This document shows, piece by piece, positions 8,280 through 15,649 of a stretch of 64,000 nucleotides of DNA. Numbering within the stretch: the stretch's first letter is position 1; every line of letters starts with the position of its first letter. Source of the DNA: JADGRB01 sp963835825 (GTDB lineage Bacteria; Myxococcota_A; Polyangia; Fen-1088); assembly GCA_963835825.1 (NCBI GenBank), contig CAWIGZ010000001.1, positions 1,240,001 through 1,304,000 on the forward strand, written 5' to 3'. Under the pieces are notes generated by a model, which saw only the letters and a program-made list of their open reading frames with translations, did no database searches and was not told the DNA's origin. Made by a program: the position numbers and the translations under genes.

Positions 8280-8855
8280 ATGCGGCGATCCTTGGCTTTG
8301 GTAGGCGCGTTCGTCCCGTTCCTCACTCTGTCCCTGTCCGCCGGCCCCGCGCGGGCTCAGACCGGACCGGCGTCTCAAGCCACCGGCCCCGCGGCACCGG
8401 CCGACCGCCAGCCCGCCCCTCGTCCGCGCCGGACCGGGCTCCTCATCGGCGGATTGGCGACCCTGGGCATCAGCTACACGCTCAGCGCGGCGGCGGGGAT
8501 CGACGCGCTCGAGTCCTGGCCCGGCGGCACCCTCTGCAACACCAACAACGGCACGTGCGTCGGCACCAGTAGCCCCGAAGGGCGAGCCCTCCTGATTCCC
8601 GTCGTGGGCCCGTGGCTCGCCATGAGGGACATTAGGGAGGTACCCATCCTGGCGGTTTTGGGAATTGCCCAGGCCACCGGCGTGGCGCTCACGATCGCCG
8701 GCATCGTGCGCTACTCCGCCGACGGCGCGGCCGCGGGGGCCCCCGGGGAAACCGCCGGGGCACGTCGGGGGCAGTCCCTGCCGAGCGGCTTCATCAGCCT
8801 CGGCGTGCTCCCCACCCGCGATGGCGCGTTCGGGTTCTTGTCCGGGCGGATGTGA
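8280..8855 (+). CDS. exported membrane protein, unknown function
   Basis: 191 residues. A cleavable signal ends ARAQ near residue 26; a Pro-rich stretch follows; then two hydrophobic segments (GLLIGGLATLGISYTLSAAA and VPILAVLGIAQATGVALTIA) and a C-terminal tail ending FGFLSGRM. A TTGGAGGTAGATC just before the ATG gives a fair ribosome binding site. The layout is that of small envelope proteins common in Myxococcota; no known domain is recognised. Confidence 0.7.
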   Translation: MRRSLALVGAFVPFLTLSLSAGPARAQTGPASQATGPAAPADRQPAPRPRRTGLLIGGLATLGISYTLSAAAGIDALESWPGGTLCNTNNGTCVGTSSPEGRALLIPVVGPWLAMRDIREVPILAVLGIAQATGVALTIAGIVRYSADGAAAGAPGETAGARRGQSLPSGFISLGVLPTRDGAFGFLSGRM

Positions 8856-8990
8856 TGAACGTGCGCCGCAGGTCGTGTCCGCATCGTGCGCGCAGCTTGA
8901 GAGCGTCCAGGTCGAGGCGCAGCGCCTTCGGCGCCTCCTGCCTTGAGCGTCTCCCACGACATCTGCCCGCCCGACCTCGGTCGGCCCCTC

Positions 8991-9243
8991 CTATCGCTGG
9001 CACACGGATGAGGCGGAGAGGCATGCCTTTCCACTCGGGCAGTCCGCGGCCGTCGAGCACCCGCACTGCAACCAGCCGTCGTTGAAGAGGTTGACGCAGG
9101 AGTGCCCCTGCGGGTCGCCGGCGCAGTCGGCGGCGGTTGCACAGCCGCACTTCTTGAAGGTGCTTGTGTTGGAGACGCAGTACGGGCCCCCCGCGTGGCC
9201 GGCGCAGTCCGTGTCCGTGGTGCAGCCGCACTCGCCGACTCCA
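8991..9243 (-). pseudogene. Cys-rich repeat protein, 3-prime fragment
   Basis: On the minus strand three copies of a motif like CGCTTDTDCAG / CGCATAADCAG / CGCSTAADCPS encode a disulfide-rich repeat typical of myxobacterial surface proteins. The frame ends at a proper stop (complement of 8991-8993) but no start or signal peptide precedes it; upstream the sequence changes at about 9243, close to a transposase remnant. This is the tail of a longer gene. Confidence 0.7.
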
Positions 9244-9324
9244 GGAGCGTGGAACAAGGGCTTTACGAAAGAGATCTGGGGGCGTACAAGACGATCCGTG
9301 GGGCGTGAGAAGGCGACAGGAGCC

Positions 9325-9602
9325 GGAACACTGCCCGGACGGGCTCTGGATGGAACAGGTGGCGAGGAACCTTCTCGACATGAGTGATGGGTTTCTGTCC
9401 GGCAAGCGGTACCTGATCTTGGACAGGGACCCGCTCTGCACGCGCGAGCTCCGAGCGGCGATGAAGCGGGGTGGGCTGGAAGTGCTCCGATTGCCGCCGA
9501 GCAGCCCGAACCTGAATGCGTACGCGGAGCGGTTCGCGCTCGGGTCAAGCGAGTGAGCGGCTCGGCAGAGTGCTCAGCTTCTACCACCGGGAGGCCGCGT
9601 GA
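9325..9602 (+). pseudogene. transposase/integrase catalytic domain, 3-prime remnant
   Basis: LILDRDPLCTRELRAAMKRG followed by RLPPSSPNLNAYAERF is the retroviral-integrase-like (rve) core found in many insertion-sequence transposases; the D of DRDP and the E of AERF are the last two of the DDE triad. After a frameshift near 9555 the usual tail LGRVLSFYHREAA is readable to a stop at 9602. The 5-prime half is missing and I see no inverted repeats, so this is a dead insertion-sequence remnant. Confidence 0.78.
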
Positions 9603-9731
9603 ACGCCGTCGGCGCGGTATCGGCACACGACGGGAAGCGCGCACTCGCAGATCCTCTGATAACGATCAGCCTCGAACATCAAACAGCCGTAGGACTCTTG
9701 TTCACCGGGACCGCTTGAGCGCGGAGGATAT

Positions 9732-10898
9732 ATGACGTGCAAGATTAATCACATTTGGCCACTCGCCCGAGCAGGAATCGCGCTTGCGGTCCTCGTCGCT
9801 GCCTGCTCGTCGAGTGGAACCAACGATACAAGTGGTGAGGGCGGGCGAACCGCCGGGGAAGGCGGCAGCACTTCCGCCACTGGAGGGAGCGCGGAGGGGG
9901 GGAGCTCGGGCACCACGGGGGGCACCACAGGTCGGGGGGGAGCGACAGGCGCAGGCGGAACCGGCGCCGCTGCGACGGGTGGTTCGATTGGCGGCGGGGG
10001 GGCCATGGGTCAGGCGGGGGGGACGGGCTCCGGCGGCGGGGCCGGAAACGGCACCGCGGGCGGCGGCGGAGCGATGACCGGAGGGCGAGGGGGAACCGGC
10101 GCAGCGGGCCAGGGAGGGACGGGGGGCGCTGGCGGTCACCCGACGGGAGCCGGAGGAAGCCCGTCACCGGACGCTGGCGCCGCTGACGGTGGGACGAATT
10201 TCGATCCTTGCCCCACGACGGCTGGAACCGCGTGTTCGATTCTTCCGCTCGGCGACTCGATCACGGAAGGCTGCTGCACGGCGCCGGAGGGTGGGTACAG
10301 GATCGAGCTCTTCACGAAGGCAGTGAACAGCAAACAAACGATCACGTTCGTCGGGGGCACCCTCAGCATCGGGGACGCGAAGCCAAACGGCCCGACGACC
10401 GTTGCCGGGAAAACATTTCCGCAGGGAAACGAAGGCAATGGCGGCTACACCATCGCCAATCCATCGTCGAAGGGGGGGATTGCCGGCGCAATCACGGATC
10501 AGTCGTTGTCGATGTACAAGCCGAACATCGTGCTCTTGATGATCGGTACGAACGACGTCCTGCAGAACATCGATCTTGCAAACGCGCCAACCAGGCTGGC
10601 GAGTCTCATCGATGAGATCATCACCGACGCGCCGAATGCGCTGCTCGTCGTGTCCTCTATTCCTCCTTGCTGCAACGACGCGAGCGTCCAGGCCTACAAC
10701 GCAACCATCCCAGCGATGGTGAAGACCCGCGCCGCCGCCGGAAAGCACATCCTGTTCGTCGACGCTCACGCCGCGTTCGTCAAGGACGCGAACTACAAGA
10801 CAGACTACATCTCCAGCGACGGCCTCCACCCGAGCACAAATGGGTATGCTGTCCTCGGCGATTTGTTCTACGGGGCCATCAGCCAGCTCCTACGCTGA
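9732..10898 (+). CDS. SGNH/GDSL-type esterase lipoprotein
   Basis: 388 residues. Lipobox VAAC at Cys25, a Gly-rich linker to about residue 150, then an SGNH hydrolase domain: block I LPLGDSITEGC with catalytic Ser176, block III MIGTNDV, and block V DGLHPS with Asp363 and His366. These enzymes deacetylate or de-esterify carbohydrates and lipids. The architecture suggests an enzyme tethered to the outer surface by the flexible linker. Single gene, start at ATG 9732. Confidence 0.88.
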   Translation: MTCKINHIWPLARAGIALAVLVAACSSSGTNDTSGEGGRTAGEGGSTSATGGSAEGGSSGTTGGTTGRGGATGAGGTGAAATGGSIGGGGAMGQAGGTGSGGGAGNGTAGGGGAMTGGRGGTGAAGQGGTGGAGGHPTGAGGSPSPDAGAADGGTNFDPCPTTAGTACSILPLGDSITEGCCTAPEGGYRIELFTKAVNSKQTITFVGGTLSIGDAKPNGPTTVAGKTFPQGNEGNGGYTIANPSSKGGIAGAITDQSLSMYKPNIVLLMIGTNDVLQNIDLANAPTRLASLIDEIITDAPNALLVVSSIPPCCNDASVQAYNATIPAMVKTRAAAGKHILFVDAHAAFVKDANYKTDYISSDGLHPSTNGYAVLGDLFYGAISQLLR

Positions 10899-10929
10899 GG
10901 CTCGAGCGCGAGAAGGATCTCCGCCGTGA

Positions 10930-11262
10930 ATCGCGACGCCCGAGCAGGCGCAGGCGGTCAATGAGCTCGGGACGCAGCAGCTGGCCAGCGCCGCCCGGGC
11001 CGCCTCGGTGAAGCGCTTCGTCTTCACCAGCACCGGCCTGGTCTACGGCTCGAACGGGGGCCGCCCAGCGCGCGAGGATGACCCCTGCGCGCCGACGGCG
11101 GCCTACCCGGTGAGCAAGCTCGGCGCCGAGCGCTTTCTCCTGGCGCTGGCGAGCGACAGCTTCGATGTTCGCGTGCTGCGGCTCCCTTTTGTTTACGGCG
11201 ACGGCGATGCGCACCTCGCGGAGGCGATCCCGATGATGCGCGGTTTCTCCCCGACCCAGCGA
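10930..11262 (+). pseudogene. epimerase internal fragment (copy E)
   Basis: Unlike the other copies this one contains the N-terminal and middle part. It starts right after an in-frame TGA at 10927 with TPEQAQAVNELGTQQL, extending further 5-prime than copy A does within the window, includes FTSTGLVYG and the YxxxK site, and stops at FSPTQR (11262), where it joins unrelated DNA containing a short copy of repeat R1. It lacks eight codons present in copy A near residue 50, so it derives from a slightly different paralogue. No complete enzyme can be made. Confidence 0.88.
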
Positions 11263-11268
11263 GCACGT

Positions 11269-11296
11269 TCCCGGCAGGGCCCGCAGGGCCCGGGAT
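11269..11296 (+). repeat. partial copy of dispersed repeat R1
   Basis: CCCGGCAGGGCCCGCAGGGC followed by CCGGGA matches the first part of R1 at 26421 and 29131. It lies exactly at the broken end of epimerase copy E. Confidence 0.5.
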
Positions 11297-11379
11297 GTTT
11301 GGGGCGCCGGAGAATAGACGAAGGTCAGCTTGTTGGCGAAAGCCCCGCTCGAAACTCAGCAGGTGCCGCGGCCGACCCC

Positions 11380-11763
11380 TCAGGCGCGCTGGCTCTTTCG
11401 CGCGTAAAGCGCGTCCTTCGCGACCTCGCGCTGGCGCAGCTTCGGACCGTACTTCTTGAGGTAGGTGGCCTGCTTCGAGACCTCGATGAGGCCGGGGTCG
11501 AAGGCCATCCCGACCGCGCGCGCGGCGCGGCCGAGGGAGTCGAGGGTGACGCCCGGGACGGTGTGGTCGAGCAGGCGCTTCGCGGAGGTGCGGCTGGTCC
11601 TCATCCTTCGCGCGAACTCCGAGAGCGAGATCTTGCGGCGCCGCATGACCTCCATGAGCCGGTCGGCGTAGATCCGCTTCGCGAGTCGCTCGTTCATCTC
11701 GTCCAGCTCACCGAGCTCCTCGAAAAGCGAGTCGAGGGTCGATCCGAAGTGCTTCTTGTCCAT
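11380..11763 (-). CDS. HigA-like helix-turn-helix antitoxin
   Basis: 127 residues from the ATG at 11763. The centre is an XRE-type helix-turn-helix (ISLSEFARRMRTSRTSAKRL followed by VTLDSLGRAARAVG). It starts 5 bases after the stop of the RelE-type toxin gene, in the toxin-first order typical of higBA systems. The long N-terminal extension (about 45 residues) and C-terminal basic tail are not part of the core fold. Likely antitoxin and autorepressor. Confidence 0.82.
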   Translation of the reverse strand: MDKKHFGSTLDSLFEELGELDEMNERLAKRIYADRLMEVMRRRKISLSEFARRMRTSRTSAKRLLDHTVPGVTLDSLGRAARAVGMAFDPGLIEVSKQATYLKKYGPKLRQREVAKDALYARKSQRA

Positions 11764-11768
11764 CGTCG

Positions 11769-12098
11769 TCACTCCTTCTGCCGGCGCCGCGCGAGAGCGA
11801 CGTCGGCCGGCGGGGTCCTCTTCGTCTTCTTGATGAGCCCGTGCAGGAGAACCATCGCGTCGTCCTCGATGCAGAAGAGGACCCGGAACTGCTTCTTGTC
11901 GTGTTTCGTCCTGACCTCGTAGAGCCCGTCCCCGAAACCGTCGACGTAGGGCTTCCCGACGCCCTCCGTCCACTTCTCCTGGACGTATCGGAGGTCATCT
12001 CCGATGGCCTTGCGGGTCTCGGCGTCCATCTTTCTGAGCCATTCGCGCACGGGTTCGTTGCCCTCATCTGACCTCCAAAAAACGACCGCCAGCTTCAT
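11769..12098 (-). CDS. HigB/RelE-family toxin (Gp49-like)
   Basis: 109 residues. The motifs VREWLRKMDAETRKAIGDDL, GLYEVRTKHDKKQFRVLFCI and LLHGLIKKTKRTP match the phage-derived Gp49-like/HigB branch of RelE toxins, which cleave mRNA on the ribosome. The expected basic and aromatic residues in the R(T/V)..KQFRV region are present. First gene of a two-gene operon with the helix-turn-helix antitoxin. The pair lies about 115 bases from epimerase copy E. Confidence 0.85.
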   Translation of the reverse strand: MKLAVVFWRSDEGNEPVREWLRKMDAETRKAIGDDLRYVQEKWTEGVGKPYVDGFGDGLYEVRTKHDKKQFRVLFCIEDDAMVLLHGLIKKTKRTPPADVALARRRQKE

Positions 12099-12224
12099 GC
12101 GGATCCTCTTCGGACGAAGATCGAGACGGGGTGCTAAGACCGTCTTGATCGCCTCCGGATGAGCGCTCGGATCCAGCTGTCGGATACCGCTGTAGTTCTG
12201 TCTAGCTCATGGTCCAATTATAGC

Positions 12225-12430
12225 TCAGGTCCAGGAATGGGCCATGGGAGATGACGCGACGGCGTCCCTGAACAGCGTGGAGGTGAGGAAGGCGTCCGAG
12301 GCCACCGGCGGATCGAACAGGAAGCAGCGGTACTCGTCGAACTCGGCGAACTCACCTCCCTGGGCCACCGGGCGTGAAGAGGGGCGTCGCGACGTCGACC
12401 GCGTTCGCCAGCGCCGGCTGCGGCGGCTGC
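12225..12430 (-). pseudogene. copper monooxygenase-like lipoprotein fragment
   Basis: On the minus strand VDVATPLFTPGG, then after a frameshift EFAEFDEYRCFLFDP and SDAFLTS, resembles the start of copper type II ascorbate-dependent monooxygenase-like proteins of Myxococcota. The remainder of such a gene is missing on both sides and the frame is broken. The family assignment rests on this short motif only. Confidence 0.45.
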
Positions 12431-12486
12431 GCCGTCGACCAGCGCCTGCCAGCTCTGCTTCAACACTTTCGTTTAGAATCACGCGC

Positions 12487-13305
12487 ATGCTCACCTCCGC
12501 AACACCGAGCCGCGCCGCTGCGTTCCTGGCGATGCATCGACCCGGCGCCGGTTTCATCCTGCCGAATGCCTGGGACGGTGGCTCGGCACGGATACTGGAA
12601 CAGGCCGGGTTCGCCGCGATCGCCACCACCAGCGCCGGGATCGCCTTCAGCCGCGGTGCTGCGGACGGCACCATGGATAGGTCGGAGATGCTCGACTGCA
12701 TCGCGCGGATTGTCTCGGCTGTCGCGTGCCCGGTGAGCGCCGACCTGGAGTCCGGCTACGGCGCGACCGCCGAGGAGGTTGGAGCAACGGTTGCGGCTGC
12801 GGTCAAGCTCGGGGTGGTCGGAGGCAATCTGGAGGACGTGACTCGGCCCGGGGAGCTGCTTCCCGTCGAGGCCGCCTGCGAACGTCTCGAGGCGGCGCGA
12901 ACCGCCGCACCGGCCGGTTCGTTCGTGCTCAACGCGCGGACCGACGCCTACATGCTCAGGCACCCGGACGCCTTCGCCGAGACGGTGCGCCGGGCCGAGC
13001 GCTACCTGGCTGCCGGGGCCGACTGCATCTTCGTTCCCGGTGTCAGCGCTGCCGAGGAGATCGGCGGACTGACCGCCGCGATCGGCGCGCCGGTGAACGT
13101 CGTGGCCGGGTTGGTCGCGCCCGTGCTGGACGCTGCCACTCTGCGCTCCCTCGGCGTCGCCAGGATCAGCGTTGGCGGCACCCTCACCCGCGCCGTCCTC
13201 ACCTTGATCGGGGAGGCCGCTCGAGAGATGGCGGAGCATGGCACCTTCGGTTTCGCCCGAGGCGCGATCCCGTACGCCGAGCTACAGCAGCGCTTCAGCC
13301 GCTGA
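12487..13305 (+). CDS. isocitrate lyase/PEP mutase family enzyme
   Basis: 272 residues. PNAWDGGSARILEQAGF, ADLESGYG (metal-binding region), NLED and NARTDAY are the landmarks of the PEP mutase/isocitrate lyase superfamily, which makes or breaks C-C or P-C bonds next to a carboxylate. The cysteine region of true isocitrate lyase is not present, so it belongs to the oxaloacetate hydrolase/methylisocitrate-lyase-like branch. The ATG at 12487 is chosen because the longer open frame upstream overlaps an unrelated fragment. Substrate unknown. Confidence 0.85.
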   Translation: MLTSATPSRAAAFLAMHRPGAGFILPNAWDGGSARILEQAGFAAIATTSAGIAFSRGAADGTMDRSEMLDCIARIVSAVACPVSADLESGYGATAEEVGATVAAAVKLGVVGGNLEDVTRPGELLPVEAACERLEAARTAAPAGSFVLNARTDAYMLRHPDAFAETVRRAERYLAAGADCIFVPGVSAAEEIGGLTAAIGAPVNVVAGLVAPVLDAATLRSLGVARISVGGTLTRAVLTLIGEAAREMAEHGTFGFARGAIPYAELQQRFSR

Positions 13306-13389
13306 GGGGGCTTCCTAGAGCACAACACCATCGGCTAGGCTCGCCCCCATGGGGGCGGAGGATTCAGGTCCTACGTTGGTGGGAGGAAG

Positions 13390-15306
13390 ATGAGTAGCGA
13401 TCCCGGGACCATCGAGGAGACGCTCAGGCGTGCGGAGACCGTTCTGTCGCTCTTGCCTGTCGCGGTCGCGCAGGGAAGCGCGTCGATGCGCTACCTCTGG
13501 GTCAGCGAGCGCTACGCCGAATGGCTCGGCCTGCCCAGCGACCAGATCGTCGGGCGTCCAATCGCAGAGGTTCTGGGCGCCGCGTGCCTCGAGTCGATGC
13601 GCCCTCACGTCGAGGCGGCGCTGGCCGGCCAGTCGATGGTCCGTGACGCCGAGGTCCACCACGCGACTCTCGGGACGAGGTGGGTCCACGTCGATTGCGT
13701 TCCCACCTTCGCTCCGTCCGGCGTCCCCGACGGCTGGATCGAGGCGATCACCGACGTGACCGAGCGGCGGCGCGTCGAGGGGCACCTGCGGGAGAATGAG
13801 ATCGCCCTCCAGAGCTTCTACGACAGCTCGCCCTCGTACATGGGCCTGGTCGAGCTCGACGGCGACTCGTTGATCATGATTTACGCCAACCCGACGCTGC
13901 TGCGGGAGTTCGAGGTCCCCGGCTACCAGATCGATCTCGCGCACGCTCTGGAGCTCTTCACCACGCCCGACGAGCTTCGCCTCTGGGTGCAGAGCTACCG
14001 GCGCGCCAAGACCGAGGGCGCGCCGGTGACGTTCGAGTACGAGCATCCCATGCCGTCGGGCAGTCGGTGGCTGAGGGCGACGGTGGCGTTCGTCGGAGAG
14101 GGGACCCGCGGGCGACCGCGTTTCAGCTTCGTCGCGGAGGACGTCACCGAGCACAAGCGGGTCATCGACGCCCTGCGAAAGGCCAATCGCTCCAAGGACG
14201 AGTTCCTGGCCATGCTTGGCCACGAGCTCCGCAATCCCCTCTCCCCCATCGTGACCGCCCTCCACATCCTCAAACTTCAGGACGACGGTCGCTCCGCGAA
14301 GACGCTGGAGATCGTCGAACGCCAGGTGCAATACCTCATTCGGCTGGTGGACGACCTTCTCGACGTCTCCCGGGTCACGCGCGGCAACATCGAGATCAAG
14401 AAGCGGCTGCTGCGGTTTCAGGACGTGGTGGCGCAAGGGATCGAGATGGCCATGCCGCTCATCGAGCAGCGACGCCATCACCTCGAGGTTCGCCTCTCCA
14501 CGGCCGATCTCCGCCTCAGCGGAGATGAGGGCAGGTTGGCCCAGGCCGTGGCCAACCTGCTGACCAACGCCGCGAAGTACACCGACCCCGGCGGGACGAT
14601 CGTCGTCGAGGCCGGTCAGATCGGCAACGAGATCGTCCTCTCCGTGCAGGACACCGGCATCGGCATCAGCGCAGAGCTTCTCCCGCACGTGTTCGATCTC
14701 TTCACGCAGGAACGTCAAGCCGCGGATCGCGCCAGAGGGGGCCTCGGCATCGGGCTGACCATCGTACAGAACCTCGTCGAGCTGCACGGGGGCACGGTCC
14801 GCGCCGAGAGCGGCGGACACGGCCGCGGGAGCCTGTTCACCGTGCGGCTCCCGGCCACGGCCGAGGAACCTTCTGCGATCCAGCGCCCCCCGACGGCCAC
14901 GGCGGCGCCGGCAGGAGCGCCGAGCCAGATCCTGATCGTCGACGACAACGAAGACGCCCTCAATCTTCTCGCCCAGCTGCTCCGCGCCGCGGGGCATCTG
15001 GTGAGGATCGCCAAAGACGGGCCGAGCGCTCTGGTGGCGTTGGAGACCTTCCATCCCGTCGTCGCGGTGCTCGACATCGGTCTGCCGGTGATGGATGGCT
15101 ACGAGCTGGCCCATCGGATCCGCGAGCGGTTCGGCGACGCCGCGCCACGGTTGATTGCGCTCACCGGCTATGGGCAGGAGTCCGACCGTGAGCGCGCCCG
15201 AAAAGCAGGGTTCGCCCGACACCTCACCAAGCCCGTCGAGGTCGGCTCTCTTCTAGGCGCCATCGACCCGACCCGCTCGCGACAAGACGCCCGGCCGGCT
15301 CTATAG
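13390..15306 (+). CDS. hybrid sensor histidine kinase with PAS and receiver domains
   Basis: 638 residues, no membrane segment, so probably cytoplasmic. Two PAS domains (about 15-130 and 140-255), a HisKA dimerisation domain with GHELRNPLSP (His278), an HATPase with NLLTNAAKYT, DTGIGIS and GLGIGLTIV, and a C-terminal receiver with ILIVDDNED and phospho-acceptor Asp562 in LDIGLPVMDG. No response regulator lies next to it, so the fused receiver probably passes the phosphate to an unlinked partner. The ATG at 13390 has GGAGGAAG upstream. Confidence 0.93.
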   Translation: MSSDPGTIEETLRRAETVLSLLPVAVAQGSASMRYLWVSERYAEWLGLPSDQIVGRPIAEVLGAACLESMRPHVEAALAGQSMVRDAEVHHATLGTRWVHVDCVPTFAPSGVPDGWIEAITDVTERRRVEGHLRENEIALQSFYDSSPSYMGLVELDGDSLIMIYANPTLLREFEVPGYQIDLAHALELFTTPDELRLWVQSYRRAKTEGAPVTFEYEHPMPSGSRWLRATVAFVGEGTRGRPRFSFVAEDVTEHKRVIDALRKANRSKDEFLAMLGHELRNPLSPIVTALHILKLQDDGRSAKTLEIVERQVQYLIRLVDDLLDVSRVTRGNIEIKKRLLRFQDVVAQGIEMAMPLIEQRRHHLEVRLSTADLRLSGDEGRLAQAVANLLTNAAKYTDPGGTIVVEAGQIGNEIVLSVQDTGIGISAELLPHVFDLFTQERQAADRARGGLGIGLTIVQNLVELHGGTVRAESGGHGRGSLFTVRLPATAEEPSAIQRPPTATAAPAGAPSQILIVDDNEDALNLLAQLLRAAGHLVRIAKDGPSALVALETFHPVVAVLDIGLPVMDGYELAHRIRERFGDAAPRLIALTGYGQESDRERARKAGFARHLTKPVEVGSLLGAIDPTRSRQDARPAL

Positions 15307-15590
15307 CCCGAGCGCTCGAGGGAGAGATCGACAGCTCGGACGCCTCGACCCTGCGATTGCGCGGCACCAACGGGAACCTCGTCGAGCTGAATCAGTCGGA
15401 CGTCACCAACATCACCGTCTGGGGACGTTCTCGGTCGCGGGCGCACGCGTTCGCCGGCGCGCGCCCGTCCGATTGGGCGATCCCATCTGCGCTGCCCGGC
15501 CCTCCCATCCCGGTCGTTCCTCTTCCCGCCCGGCCCGCGCCGGACGACGAAGATCCGAGCGATGATCCGCCGTCCACGTTCCACCGCTGA
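15307..15590 (+). pseudogene. gene 3-prime remnant, unknown family
   Basis: Directly after the kinase stop, a frame without start codon reads LEGEIDSSDASTLRLRGTNG and VELNQSDVTNITVWG, then a Pro/Asp-rich tail ending in a stop at 15590. The first part looks like the small beta domain at the end of some exported proteins. With no signal peptide or start it is best seen as a tail fragment. It could also be chance. Confidence 0.35.
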
Positions 15591-15649
15591 TGCGGCGCCG
15601 GTGCGTCCTGCAGGCGCTCTGAAGGACCGAACGCGACTTCGTCCGAAGC

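Noticed and set aside
9164..9735. Possible complete insertion sequence
   Set aside because: Only the 3-prime part of the transposase remains, with a frameshift, and no terminal inverted repeats or target duplication are visible.
1..11262. Integron-like cassette array
   Set aside because: The repeats are coding epimerase pieces of 30-540 bases with variable left ends, not attC sites, and no integrase gene is seen.
12225..12701. Minus-strand frame of 158 codons before the PEP-mutase-like gene
   Set aside because: The upstream part overlaps the PEP mutase gene antisense; only the short copper-monooxygenase-like motif near 12240-12380 has any support.
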